From Streptomyces sp. NBC_00442 (lineage in GTDB: Bacteria > Actinomycetota > Actinomycetes > Streptomycetales > Streptomycetaceae), in contig NZ_CP107918.1 of assembly GCF_036014195.1 (NCBI RefSeq), positions 434,001 through 498,000 on the forward strand: 64,000 nt of DNA, given 5' to 3'. Below are positions 55,588 through 64,000 of the stretch, in pieces (within the stretch, counting starts at the first letter, position 1; each line of letters begins with the position of its first letter). A program made the position numbers and the translations under genes. The notes under the pieces were generated by a model. That model was given only the letters and a program-made list of their open reading frames with translations, did not search any database and was not told the origin of the DNA.

Positions 55588-58315
55588 TCAGGCGCGCCCC
55601 GCGTAGGCGCGGATGTCGGCGTCCGTGTCGGTGGTGGCGGTGGCAAGGGCGGTGCGCGCTTCGGGGTGGGCGCGGTGGGCCAGGAGGGACAGAACCGCCG
55701 CCTTGCGGACGTCCGCGTTGATGTCGGCGAGCGCTCCGGCAAGCGCGGGGACGGCCTCGTCGGCGGCGGCCGCCTTGAGGGCCGCCGCGGCCCCGGCCCT
55801 GACCTGCCAGGCGGAGTCGGCGAGCGCGAGGGAGGCGGCGCCGGCGTAGGCGGGCGGGCAGCCGGTCGCCGCGAGCGCGGCGAGCGCGGCGCCTCGGACG
55901 AGGGGGTCCTGGTCGCCGAGGAGCGGGTCGAGCGATGCCGGCTCCGGGGCGCGCAGGGCCGCGACGCCGCGGGCCACCGCGACCCTCACCTCCCGGGCCG
56001 GGTCGGCCGCGGCCCGGGTCAGTTCCGCGACCGCGTCCACCGCCACCAGGCCCCGCACGGCGTGGATGCGGACCTCGATGTCGGTGTCGGTGAGCCGGGC
56101 GGCGTACTGAGCCGCCTCGCCCAGCCTGAGCGCCCGCAGCACTTCGAGGGCGGCGGTGCGCACGGCGGGGTCCGGCACATCGAGCGCCCCGCGCAACGCG
56201 GCCCCCAACTCGGGTTCCGCCGGCAGCACTTCGACCAGTTCGCGCAGGACGGCCGCCGCGGCGGACCGTACGGCGGGCGCGCCGTCCCGCAGCCGTGCGG
56301 CCAGGGCGATCCCGGCGCCGGCCGGTACGGTCTCGCCGAGCACCGTGACCGCGGCCGCGCGGACCGCGGGGTCGGGGTCGGCGAGGTAGGGGCCCAGCGT
56401 CGCCAGGTCGGGGGACTCCTCGGCCAGGGCGAGCAGCCGCAGCAGGGCCGGGCTCGGTGCGGATGCCGGGAGCGGGGCGTGCGGGGCGTGCGGGACCGTG
56501 GGTTCGGCGGGCACCGTCCGGGCGGCCGGGACGCTCGCGCGCGGGCCGGCCGTGGCGACGGGGACCAGCGCGACCTCCCCGAGCGGCCGCTCCGGTCCGG
56601 CGGCCGGGGTGAACTCCGGGACCGGCACGACGTACGGCTCGACCGGACGCGCGGTGAACTCCATCGTCCCGGAAGGGGACTTGCGCAGGTCGAGGTGGTG
56701 CAGCCAGCTCGCGTCGTCCTGCTCGGGATGGTCGAGACGCTGGTGGTAGAGGCCCCAGCGCGATTCGGTCCGGGCGAGCGAGGAGCGGGCCGCCATCTCG
56801 GCGCAGTCCCGGATGAACGTCACCTCGGCGCAGCGCATCAGCTCGTGCGGGGTGCGCGCCCCCATACCGGCGATCTCCCCGCCCATCCGCTCGAACGCCT
56901 CCACGGCGAGCGACAGCTTGGCACCGGTCTTCGGCGGCGCCACGTAGTCGTTGACGAACCGCCGCAGCTTGTACTCCACCTGCGGCTGCGGCGGGCCGTC
57001 GGGGTTGCGCAGCGGCCGGTAGACGAGCGCGTGCGCGGCGGCCACTTGATCTTCCGGCAACTCGCCGTCGTAGCACGGGTATTGGGCGGCATCCTCGCCC
57101 GCGAGGTCACCGAAGACGAACGCGCCGATCATGTAGTTGTGCGGGACGCAGGCGAGGTCACCGGCCGCGTACAGACGGGGCACGGTCGTGCGGGCGTGGG
57201 CATCGACGCGGACGCCCGACGCCGAGTGCCCCCCCGCACAGGCCGATCTCCGAGATGTGCATCTCGATGTCATGGGTGCGGTAGTCGTGCCCGCGGCCCT
57301 GGTGGAAGGTGCCGCGAGTGGGCCGTTCCGTGGTGTGCAGGATCGACTCGACGGCGCCGATGGTCTCCTCGGGCAGATGGCTCAGCTTGAGGTACACCGG
57401 GGCGCGGTCGGAGGCGAGTTCGGCGGAGAACTCGGCCATCATCTGGCCCGACCAGTAGTCCGACTCGACGAACCGCTCGCCGTGCCGGTTGACCTGGTAG
57501 CCGCCGAACGGATTGGCCACGTAGGCGCACGCGGGTCCGTTGTAGTCCTTGATCAGCGGGTTGATCTGGAAGCATTCGATCCCGGTGAGGGCGGCGCCCG
57601 CGTGGTAGGCCATGGCGTAGCCGTCGCCCGCGTTGGTCGGGTTCTCGTACGTCCCGTAGAGGTAGCCCGAGGCGGGAAGGCCGAGCCGGCCACAGGGGCC
57701 GGTGGCGAGGATGACGGCGCCCGCCCGCACGGTGACGAACTCCCCGGTGCGCGTGTTGAATCCGGCCGCGCCGACGGCCCGGCCCCCGGCCGTGAGCACC
57801 CGCACCGGCATGACCCGGTTCTCGATGCGGATCCGCTCGCGCATCTCCCGTCGCCGCAGCTGCCGGTAGAGGACCTTCTTGACGTCCTTGCCCTCCGGCA
57901 TGGGCAGCACGTAGGAGCCCGACCGGTGCACCTGGCGGACCGCGTACTCGCCGTGCTCGTCCTTCTCGAACTTGACCCCGTACGACTCCAGTCGCCTGAC
58001 CATGTCGAAGCCGCGGGTCGCGGTCTGGCGCACGGTGGACTGGTCGACGACGCCGTCATTGGCGCGGGTGATCTCGGCGACGTAGTCGTCGGGTTCGGCG
58101 CGGCCCGGGATGATCGCGTTGTTGACCCCGTCCATGCCCATGGCGAGCGCGCCGGAGTGCCGCACGTGGGCCTTCTCCAGGAGCAGGACGTTGGCGCCGC
58201 GGCCGGCCGCGGTGAGCGCGGCCATGGTGCCGGCGGTGCCGCCACCGATGACCAGCACGTCGCAGGCGAGTTCGGTCGCGTCGGCGAGGGCGGGAACGGT
58301 CATGGGGGTGTCCAC
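55588..58315 (-). CDS. AprA-like FAD flavoprotein fused to HEAT repeats, interrupted by a one-base frameshift
   Basis: Restoring one base gives about 908 residues. The N-terminal two thirds follow AprA/FrdA flavoproteins: VLVIGGGTAGTMAALTAAGRG, HSGALAMGMDGVNNAIIPG (close to adenylyl-sulfate reductase alpha), AVGAAGFNTRTGEFV, then, after the break, VPRLYAAGDLACVPHNYMIG. The last 270 or so residues are HEAT-like repeats (LADPDPAVRAAAVTVLGET, ALDVPDPAVRTAALEVLRAL). The frame changes at a G7 run (57229-57235); six G restore it, giving GLCGG-HSASGVRVD. This is a sequencing error or a real disruption. GTG 58315 has AAAGG upstream; ATG 58303 is possible. Last gene of the operon, partnered by the ferredoxin at 61284. 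Confidence 0.85.
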
Positions 58316-58343
58316 GGAAGGCCTTTCGGAGGGATCGGCGGAA

Positions 58344-59102
58344 TCAGAGGGAGGCGAGGACGCGGCGGCGCAGGGCCGTGGTCCCGGGGGCCCCGGCCGC
58401 GTCCCGCTGCCGGGGGTGCGGGACCGGGAGTACGAGGCCCGCGGCGAGCAGGGCGACCCGGTCACCGAGGTGGAGGGCCTCGTCCACGTCGTGCGTGACG
58501 AAGACGACGGTGGCGCCGGACTCGCCCAGGATGTCCACGAGCAGGTCCTGCATCCCGGACCGGGTGTGCGCGTCGAGCGCGCCGAACGGCTCGTCCATCA
58601 GGACCGCGCGCGGCCGGCCCGCCAACGCCCGTGCCAGCTGAATGCGTTGACGCTGACCGCCGGACAGCTGGTGCGGGAGCTTGGTGGCGTGTCCGGACAG
58701 TTCGACGCGGTCGAGCCATTCGGCGGCGGCGGTGCGGCGCTCGTCCCTCGGGACGCGGCGGATCGCCAGCGGCAGCTCGATGTTGGCGCGCACGGTCCGC
58801 CAGGGCAGCAGCGCGTCGTGCTGAAAGACCAGGGCCCGGTCGGCGTCGGGACGGGTGACCGGCCGGCCGTCCTGGGTGATCCGGCCGCCGAGGGCGGGCA
58901 GCAGCCCGGCCAGGGTGCGCAACAGGGTGGACTTCCCGCAGCCGGAGGGCCCGACCACGGTCAGCACCTCCCCCGGTGTCACGCGCAGATCGAGCGCGCC
59001 GAGTACGGGCGGCCCGTCGGGGTGCCCCAACCGGACGTCTTCCAGGACGAGTTCGGCGCCCGTCGGGGTGGCCGTGCGGGGCGGCGTCGTGGTGGTGCTC
59101 AT
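58344..59102 (-). CDS. ABC transporter ATP-binding protein, sulfonate/nitrate/taurine family
   Basis: 252 residues. Walker A VGPSGCGKST (about 50), FQHDALLPWRTV (Q-loop), LSGGQRQR signature, VLMDEPFGALD Walker B and VTHDVDEA switch. Sub-family as in the first locus, with which it shares the LLPWRxV segment. ATG 59102 overlaps the permease stop (ATGA). Twenty-eight nt separate it from the flavoprotein. It has no CTD extension. Energises uptake of an oxidised or reduced sulfur- or nitrogen-containing anion; the substrate is inferred only by family. Confidence 0.93.
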   Translation of the reverse strand: MSTTTTPPRTATPTGAELVLEDVRLGHPDGPPVLGALDLRVTPGEVLTVVGPSGCGKSTLLRTLAGLLPALGGRITQDGRPVTRPDADRALVFQHDALLPWRTVRANIELPLAIRRVPRDERRTAAAEWLDRVELSGHATKLPHQLSGGQRQRIQLARALAGRPRAVLMDEPFGALDAHTRSGMQDLLVDILGESGATVVFVTHDVDEALHLGDRVALLAAGLVLPVPHPRQRDAAGAPGTTALRRRVLASL

Positions 59103-59926
59103 GCGACGGGCTCCTTCACTGGTGGTGCGGCGACGGTGCGGCGGGCGGCCCGGCCGGTGCCGGCCGGGCGGGGCAGCCAGGCGGTGGCCCTGCGGCCGGC
59201 GAGCTCCACGGCCGTCGAGGTCAGCCAGCCGAGCGCGCCGATGGTGACCATGCCGACGAACACCCCCGGGTAGTCGACGACGGTGTACGCCTGCCAGGTG
59301 CGGTAGCCCACCCCGTACTCCCCCGAGATCATCTCGGCGGAGATCACGCAGTTCCAGGAGACGCCGACGCCCACCGAAATGCCGCCGAAGATGCCCGGCA
59401 GCGCCCCGGGCAGCACCACCGAGAACAGCACGCGGAGCCGGCCGCCGCCCATGGTGAGCACGGCTTCCTCCCACACCGGGCTCAGCGCGCGCACCGCGTG
59501 CCGTGTCGAGACGACGACGGGGAAGAAGGCGGCGGCGAAGGTGATGAACACGATGCCCTGCTCGTTGGTGGGCAGCAGCAGGATCGCGACCGGCACCAGG
59601 GCGATGGCGGGCACCGGCCTGACCACCTCGATCAGCGGGCCGAGCAGGTCCGCGGCCCAGCGCGAGCGCGCCACGGCGGTGCCGGTGGCCACGCCGAGGA
59701 TCGCGGCGAGCACGAAGCCGATCGCGATCCGGCGCAGGCTGTACCCGAGGTCCTGCCAGTACTCGGCCGTCGCGGCCCGTTCGGTGAAGGCGGAGGCCAC
59801 CTCGCCGACGGTGGGGAACTGCTCGAAGCGCAGCCACAGGTCGACGTCGTAGGAGGTGAGAAGCTGCCACAGCGCGAGGGCGGCGGCGAGCGATGCGGCG
59901 CGCAGCAGCCAGCGTCCCGCGCTCAC
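59099..59926 (-). CDS. ABC transporter permease, sulfonate/nitrate/taurine family
   Basis: 275 residues, about six hydrophobic segments starting LLRAASLAAALALWQLLTSY. The EAA-like loop is near AVLTMGGGRLRVLFSVVLPGALPGIFGG, with ISVGVGVSWNCVISAEMI following. Similar domain architecture to the first locus permease but clearly different sequence. GTG 59926 overlaps the binding-protein stop (GTGA), 3' end overlaps the ATPase start, giving a tightly coupled importer. Confidence 0.93.
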   Translation of the reverse strand: MSAGRWLLRAASLAAALALWQLLTSYDVDLWLRFEQFPTVGEVASAFTERAATAEYWQDLGYSLRRIAIGFVLAAILGVATGTAVARSRWAADLLGPLIEVVRPVPAIALVPVAILLLPTNEQGIVFITFAAAFFPVVVSTRHAVRALSPVWEEAVLTMGGGRLRVLFSVVLPGALPGIFGGISVGVGVSWNCVISAEMISGEYGVGYRTWQAYTVVDYPGVFVGMVTIGALGWLTSTAVELAGRRATAWLPRPAGTGRAARRTVAAPPVKEPVA

Positions 59927-61269
59927 GAGGCCAGCTCCCGTGCGCTCGCGTAGTCGACGGTCCGCGCCCCGGGGTGCTGGGCGACGTACGCCTCGGCGCC
60001 TGCGGGGGTGACGAAGGCGCGCAGGTCGGCGCCGTCCGCCACCCAGACCGCACGGTCGGCGAACCACAGGGTGCCGGTCACCGCGTCGGGCACGTACGCG
60101 GCCCGGACGTCGGCGCCCTTGACGGCCTTGAGGAGTTCCTTGGGGCTGTCGAAGGAGCGGGTCGTGTCCTGGCCCTTGAGCCACAGTTCGGACGTGGCGG
60201 CGGCCGCCCGCGGATAGGCGGGGGCCCGCACGGCGCGCTGGAGCGGGGCCGCGTCGACGAAGGCGTCGACGTCCACGTCACCGACCAGTTTCTCGGCCTT
60301 GAGGACCGGCACGTCCCGCTTGAGGGCGTCGATCAGTTCGGGGCGCAGGGCCGGGTCGAAGGTCGCGATGCCGTTGGCTCCGTTGTACAGGTAGACCACC
60401 TCGGCGGGCAGCCCCGTCTCCTTGGCCACCGACTCGGCGGCCGCCACGGGCTTGGTGCGCAGATAGTCGGTGGCGCGGCGCTGGGCCGCGAGGAAGGCGT
60501 CGAGGACCGCGGCGTGGTCCTTGGCGAACTTCGCGCGGACGGTGACGCCGTGGAAGGTGGGGAGGTTCAACTGGGCGCCGTCGTACAGGGCCTTGCCCTT
60601 CCCCTCGAAGGCCAGCTGCCCCGGCCAGGCGACGAACTGGGAGAGCGCGTCGGCACTGCCCGCCGTCAGCGCGGAAGCACCCACGCTCGGCTGCTGGTTG
60701 AGCTTGCGGATCCCCTTGTCGGGGTCGATGCCCGCCTGCTGCAGCGCGCGGACGAGGGTGCCGTCGGCAGCCGACCCGATGCTCGTGGACACCTTCTTGC
60801 CGCGCAGGTCGGCCAGGGACTTCAGCGGTGAACCGGGCGCGACCAGAACGGTGTTGAGGCCGCCGCGCAGGTTGTAGCCGGTCACGGACACGAGCTTCGT
60901 CGGCTGCTTGAGCTCCTTGCCCCGGGCCGCGTTGATGAGCAGCGGGAAGTCGCCCATCGACCCGATGTCGATCTTTCCCGCGGTCATCTGGGCGGTGATG
61001 GGGGCGCCGGTGGCGTAGTCCTGCCACTTCACGTGGTAGGTGATGCCGTCCTTGTGTCCGCGGGCGGCGAGTTCGTCCTCGAAGTAGCCGAGGGAACGCA
61101 GCAGGGTGCCCGCGGTGACGGTGTTGATGGTCTTGGACTGGTAGCCGACGGTGACCGTGACCGACTTCGCGCCGTCCTTGCTGTCGGCCCCGGCCGCGCC
61201 CGCGCAGCCGCCGGCCAGCGGCAGGACCAGAGCGAGGGCGAGGAGCGGTGCGACTCGCTTGCTGAGCAT
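59923..61269 (-). CDS. ABC substrate-binding lipoprotein with C-terminal NosL-like domain
   Basis: 448 residues. Lipoprotein signal MLSKRVAPLLALALVLPLAGGC (lipobox AGGC, Cys 22) then an SsuA/NrtA-like periplasmic domain: VGYQSKTINTVTAG, IGSMGDFPLLINAARGKEL, VLVAPGSPLKSLADLRGKKVSTS. The last about 90 residues, FDSPKELLKAVKGADVRAAYVPDAVTGTLWFADRAVWVADG and EAYVAQHPGARTVDYASA, look like a NosL-type (copper chaperone) fold, which is absent from ordinary binding proteins of this family (about 330 residues). The Cys and Met of NosL metal sites are not visible. ATG 61269 has AAAGG about 10 nt upstream. It is 14 nt after the ferredoxin. Confidence 0.83.
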   Translation of the reverse strand: MLSKRVAPLLALALVLPLAGGCAGAAGADSKDGAKSVTVTVGYQSKTINTVTAGTLLRSLGYFEDELAARGHKDGITYHVKWQDYATGAPITAQMTAGKIDIGSMGDFPLLINAARGKELKQPTKLVSVTGYNLRGGLNTVLVAPGSPLKSLADLRGKKVSTSIGSAADGTLVRALQQAGIDPDKGIRKLNQQPSVGASALTAGSADALSQFVAWPGQLAFEGKGKALYDGAQLNLPTFHGVTVRAKFAKDHAAVLDAFLAAQRRATDYLRTKPVAAAESVAKETGLPAEVVYLYNGANGIATFDPALRPELIDALKRDVPVLKAEKLVGDVDVDAFVDAAPLQRAVRAPAYPRAAAATSELWLKGQDTTRSFDSPKELLKAVKGADVRAAYVPDAVTGTLWFADRAVWVADGADLRAFVTPAGAEAYVAQHPGARTVDYASARELAS

Positions 61270-61283
61270 GCTGGTTGGGCCTT

Positions 61284-61511
61284 TCAACGGAGCAGATAGG
61301 GCATGTTGACGGTGACCGCGCCGGTGGGGCAGCGGGCCGCGCAGGGGCCGCAGTACCAGCACTCGTCCACGTGCATGTACGCCTTGCCGTTGTCCTCCCG
61401 GATCGCGAGGGAGTCGAGCGGACACATGTCGACGCAGAGGGTGCAGCCGTCGATGCACTTGGACTCGTCGATGGTCACGGGCACGTCGGCGCGGTGCGGG
61501 ACGAGAGGCAT
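61284..61511 (-). CDS. AprB-like ferredoxin with two 4Fe-4S motifs
   Basis: 75 residues. Cys motifs are KCIDGCTLCVDMCP (Cx3Cx2Cx3CP, one residue longer than usual in the first gap) and ECWYCGPCAARCP (Cx2Cx2Cx3CP), then TGAVTVN. The compact size and CWYC element resemble the beta subunit of adenylyl-sulfate reductase (AprB). It would carry electrons to or from the AprA-like flavoprotein encoded six genes down the same operon. ATG 61511 has GGAGAC 6 nt upstream. First gene after the GntR regulator (121-nt gap). Confidence 0.88.
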   Translation of the reverse strand: MPLVPHRADVPVTIDESKCIDGCTLCVDMCPLDSLAIREDNGKAYMHVDECWYCGPCAARCPTGAVTVNMPYLLR

Positions 61512-61632
61512 GGCTGTCTCCAGGCGAAGGGGGCGGGGGCGGGATGAAAGGAGCCGGGGGGAAAGGGGCCGGGGTCGATGAGGGGCCGGGTCGTATCGGT
61601 GCGGGGATCCGGGAAGGGCCGGGCGGCCGGGG

Positions 61633-62403
61633 TCACAGAGAGCGGTGGAGTACGCCGCTCATGCTGATGCGGTCGCCGCGGAAGCGGATGAACTCCAGGT
61701 CCACGGGCCGCCCGTCGGGCAGGTGGGTGAGCCGCTCCAGCATCAAGACGGCTGCGCCGCGCGGTACTTGGAGCACCGCGGCGGAGTGCGCGTCGGCGTT
61801 GACCGCCTCCAGCGTGACCTCGGCATGGCCCAGCGGGCCGCCGGTCAGCGATTCCAGGAGCCGGAAGACATCGGTGTTCTCCAGGTCGCAGCCGAGCAGT
61901 TCGCCGCCCACGTCCATCGGCAGGTAGGACAGGTCGAGGGAGAGCGGAAGCCCGTTCAGGCGGCGCAGTCGCTCGATGCACAGCACGTCGCCCTGTTCGG
62001 GCAGCCCGAGCCGGTGCGCCACCGGGGTCGGGGCGCGGACCGGTCCGACGGTGCGCACCTCGTTGGTCACTCTGCCGTGCTCGTGCAGGGTCTCGGCGAG
62101 CCCCTGGAGCCGGTCGAGGCCGTGCGGGTATTTCTTCTCGCAGACCACTACGGTGCCGACGCCGGGTTGCCGGGCCACCAGTTGTTCGTCGCGCAGCATT
62201 TTCAGGGCCTGGCGAACGGTGTTGCGGCTCGCCCGGTAGTCGGCGGCGATGGCGTGTTCCAGGGGGAGCACGCCACCGGGAAAACCGCCCGTGAGGATCT
62301 GGTGGCGCAGCAGGTCGGCGAGCTGCCGTGCCTGGTCGGCGCGCAGCCGCCGACGGCGCGCGGCGGCGACCGGAAGCGAGGCGGGGGCGGGTTCTGCTGG
62401 CAT
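61633..62403 (-). CDS. GntR-family (HutC/UTRA type) transcriptional regulator
   Basis: 256 residues. N-terminal winged HTH (about 20-90): QLADLLRHQILTGGFPGGVLPLEHAIAADYRASRNTVRQALKMLRDEQLVARQPGVGTVV, then a UTRA effector domain with CIERLRRLNGLPLSLDLSYLP and MLERLTHLPDGRPVDLEFIRF. HutC-type GntR proteins respond to small metabolites. Leaderless start suggested by TACGTT 7 nt before ATG 62403. It heads the minus-strand cluster and most likely controls ferredoxin-importer-flavoprotein expression. Confidence 0.92.
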   Translation of the reverse strand: MPAEPAPASLPVAAARRRRLRADQARQLADLLRHQILTGGFPGGVLPLEHAIAADYRASRNTVRQALKMLRDEQLVARQPGVGTVVVCEKKYPHGLDRLQGLAETLHEHGRVTNEVRTVGPVRAPTPVAHRLGLPEQGDVLCIERLRRLNGLPLSLDLSYLPMDVGGELLGCDLENTDVFRLLESLTGGPLGHAEVTLEAVNADAHSAAVLQVPRGAAVLMLERLTHLPDGRPVDLEFIRFRGDRISMSGVLHRSL

Positions 62404-62721
62404 GGCAGGGAACGTACCGGCCGGGCCCCTCCCATGGTGTTGCCACAGTATTGCGCCACCTCGCGCCCGACCCTCAGGGCGCTGACCTGCGGTTATGCGG
62501 AGACCCGTACAAGATCCGCCACCCCGGTGCCCACAGGGTGGACAGGGCATGCCCCGGCCTGCGCTCGAACGCGGCGAGGGCCCGACCGCCAGATGGCGGT
62601 CGGGCCCTCGTCCCTCGATCACGGCGCCCCCGCGGCCGCCCGCCCGTGGGCCGGGCCGCCGCGGGGGCGCCGAAGGTGTCACGCAGGCGGACTCGGTCCG
62701 TTTCGTGACGGCGCGATGCGC
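62404..62721. other. 318-nt intergenic region between helicase and GntR genes
   Basis: No gene is supported. It holds the helicase terminator hairpin (62575-62610) and, near 62436-62460, the AT-richer TGTTGCCACAGTATTGC stretch that may belong to the GntR promoter. Confidence 0.45.
62575..62610 (-). terminator. 16-bp perfect hairpin downstream of the helicase gene
   Basis: CGAGGGCCCGACCGCC and GGCGGTCGGGCCCTCG pair perfectly around AGAT. There is no U-tract, as is common in Streptomyces. It lies 112 nt after the helicase stop. Confidence 0.7.
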
Positions 62722-64000
62722 CTAGGCCGCCGCGTCGAAGGAGGTCTGGCGCGCGCTCACGCGCCGGGCCGCCGAGGCGGGGCTCCGGCGGCCGCGCGAG
62801 GAGGCGCCGCGTGCGGACGTACCGCGCTGCCGTCGCTCGGCCACGGGCGCGGTGATCGTCACGGGGACGCCGGACGGGGCCTGCGCTCCGGTGATCCGGC
62901 TGAGGGCCTCGTCGCCGGAGCGGACCTGGGTGGTCTGGGGCACGATCCCGGCGGCGGCCATGAGGCGGCTCATGTCGCGGCGCTGCTGGGGGGTGACCAG
63001 GGTGACGACGCTGCCGGACTCGCCGGCGCGGGCGGTGCGGCCGCCGCGGTGCAGGTAGTCCTTGTGGTCGGTCGGCGGGTCGACGTTGACCACGAGGTCG
63101 AGGTTGTCGACGTGGATGCCGCGGGCGGCCACGTTGGTGGCGACGAGCACGGTGACGTGTCCGGTCTTGAACTGGGCCAGGGTGCGGGTGCGCTGGGGCT
63201 GCGACTTGCCGCCGTGCAGGGCGGCGGCGCGGACGCCGCTGTTCAGGAGGTCCTGGGTGAGCCGGTCGACTGCGTGCTTGGTGTCGAGGAACATGATCAC
63301 CCGGCCGTCGCGTGCCGCGATGTGCGTCGTCGTGCGCTGCTTGTCGGCGCCGTGGACGTGCAGGACGTGATGTTCCATCGTGGTGACCGCGCCCGCGGAC
63401 GGGTCGACGGAGTGGACGACGGGGTCGACGAGGTAACGGCGGACCAGGAGGTCGACGTTGCGGTCGAGGGTGGCCGAGAACAGCATGCGCTGACCCTCGG
63501 GGCGCACCTGGTCCAGGAGCGCGGTGACCTGGGGCATGAAGCCCATGTCGGCCATCTGGTCGGCCTCGTCGAGGACGGTGATCGCGACCTGGTTGAGCCG
63601 GCAGTCACCGCGGTCGATGAGGTCCTTGAGCCGTCCAGGCGTCGCGACGACGACCTCGGAGCCGCCGCGCAGCATGTTGGCCTGCCTGCCGATCGACATG
63701 CCGCCGACCACCGTGGCGAGGCGCAGCTTCACCGCGCGGGCATAGGGGGTGAGGGCGTCGGTGACCTGCTGGGCCAGCTCTCGCGTCGGCACGAGGACCA
63801 GGGCGAGGGGCTGGCGGGGCTCGGCGCGCTGTCCGGCGGTGCGGGCCAACAGGGCCAGGCCGAAGGCGAGGGTCTTGCCGGAGCCGGTGCGGCCGCGTCC
63901 CAGAGCGTCGCGGCCCGCGAGGGTGTTGGGCAGCGTCGCGCCCTGGATCGGGAACGGAACGCTCACGCCCTGCGCGGTCAGTGCGGCCAGCAGGGGGGCG
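62722..64000 (-). CDS. DEAD-box RNA helicase (N-terminus outside the window)
   Basis: The visible 426 residues run off the right edge. Motifs present: Q-type PFPIQ, Walker A GRTGSGKT, PTRELAQQ (Ia), TPGRLKDLI (Ib), VLDEADQM (DEAD), SATLD (SAT as motif III), MFLDTKHAVDRL, TNVAARGIHVDNLDLVVNVDPP and HRGGRTARAG (VI). C-terminal tail is Arg/Ser rich (RGASSRGRRSPASAARRVS). DEAD rather than DEAH chemistry: ATP-dependent RNA unwinding, cold-shock or ribosome-related in other bacteria. The sequence continues leftwards into ALTAQGVSVPF beyond ATG at 63966, so the true start is outside. Confidence 0.95.
   Translation of the reverse strand, partial: APLLAALTAQGVSVPFPIQGATLPNTLAGRDALGRGRTGSGKTLAFGLALLARTAGQRAEPRQPLALVLVPTRELAQQVTDALTPYARAVKLRLATVVGGMSIGRQANMLRGGSEVVVATPGRLKDLIDRGDCRLNQVAITVLDEADQMADMGFMPQVTALLDQVRPEGQRMLFSATLDRNVDLLVRRYLVDPVVHSVDPSAGAVTTMEHHVLHVHGADKQRTTTHIAARDGRVIMFLDTKHAVDRLTQDLLNSGVRAAALHGGKSQPQRTRTLAQFKTGHVTVLVATNVAARGIHVDNLDLVVNVDPPTDHKDYLHRGGRTARAGESGSVVTLVTPQQRRDMSRLMAAAGIVPQTTQVRSGDEALSRITGAQAPSGVPVTITAPVAERRQRGTSARGASSRGRRSPASAARRVSARQTSFDAAA

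Overview
The window is high-GC actinobacterial chromosome and looks like Streptomyces. Genes are packed, GTG starts and 4-nt start/stop overlaps are common, and many starts have a TANNNT box 6-7 nt upstream, which suggests leaderless mRNAs. Streptomyces-type families are also present: an XRE/DUF397 pair, DUF574 methyltransferase, MEDS/STAS/SpoIIE regulators, Rv1355c-like ThiF, and sulfur-type leader peptides. I saw no rRNA, tRNA, CRISPR array, intact insertion sequence or prophage. One degenerate IS4-type transposase remnant lies near 55.2-55.6 kb.

Layout. (1) 1-4.8 kb, minus strand: a sulfonate/taurine-type uptake locus. In transcription order it has a leader peptide, a ROK regulator, a second leader peptide ending Cys-Cys, a binding lipoprotein, a permease, an ATPase and a flavin monooxygenase cut by the window edge. 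(2) 4.9-15 kb: a DpaL-like lyase, a secreted SRPBCC protein, a two-gene molybdenum hydroxylase, an apparent alpha/beta-hydrolase/NmrA chimera, LysR, and a hydrolase. (3) 15-20.2 kb: mutA-mutB-meaB, the methylmalonyl-CoA mutase operon; MeaB ends in a (GPGE)6 repeat. (4) 20.4-38.7 kb: mixed accessory genes (aromatic hydroxylase, VOC proteins, methyltransferases, hydrolases, OsmC, SDR, LysR, lipoprotein, MarR plus DHA2 exporter, small secreted and membrane proteins). (5) 38.7-45.3 kb: a PAS-LuxR regulator divergent from a tightly overlapping operon of an ATP-grasp ligase, a PEP-synthase-like enzyme with His domain before ATP-binding domain, and an MFS transporter. (6) 45.3-55.2 kb: HAD protein, TetR with paired operators, aldo/keto reductase, a signalling group (MEDS-HATPase, MEDS-STAS, STAS, PAS-GAF-SpoIIE phosphatase), a ThiF/GNAT pair and a tautomerase. 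(7) 55.6-62.4 kb, minus strand: GntR, ferredoxin, binding lipoprotein with a NosL-like tail, permease, ATPase, and an AprA-like flavoprotein fused to HEAT repeats and interrupted by a one-base frameshift in a G7 run. (8) 62.7-64 kb: a DEAD-box RNA helicase, cut by the window edge.

Most promising for an undescribed system: the AprA-like/AprB-like redox pair with a dedicated importer (55.6-62.4 kb) and the ATP-grasp/permuted dikinase/exporter operon (40.4-45.3 kb). The twin cysteine-type leader peptides around the ROK gene suggest that the first locus is attenuated by cysteine supply. All family assignments rest on motifs read by eye; no database search was run.
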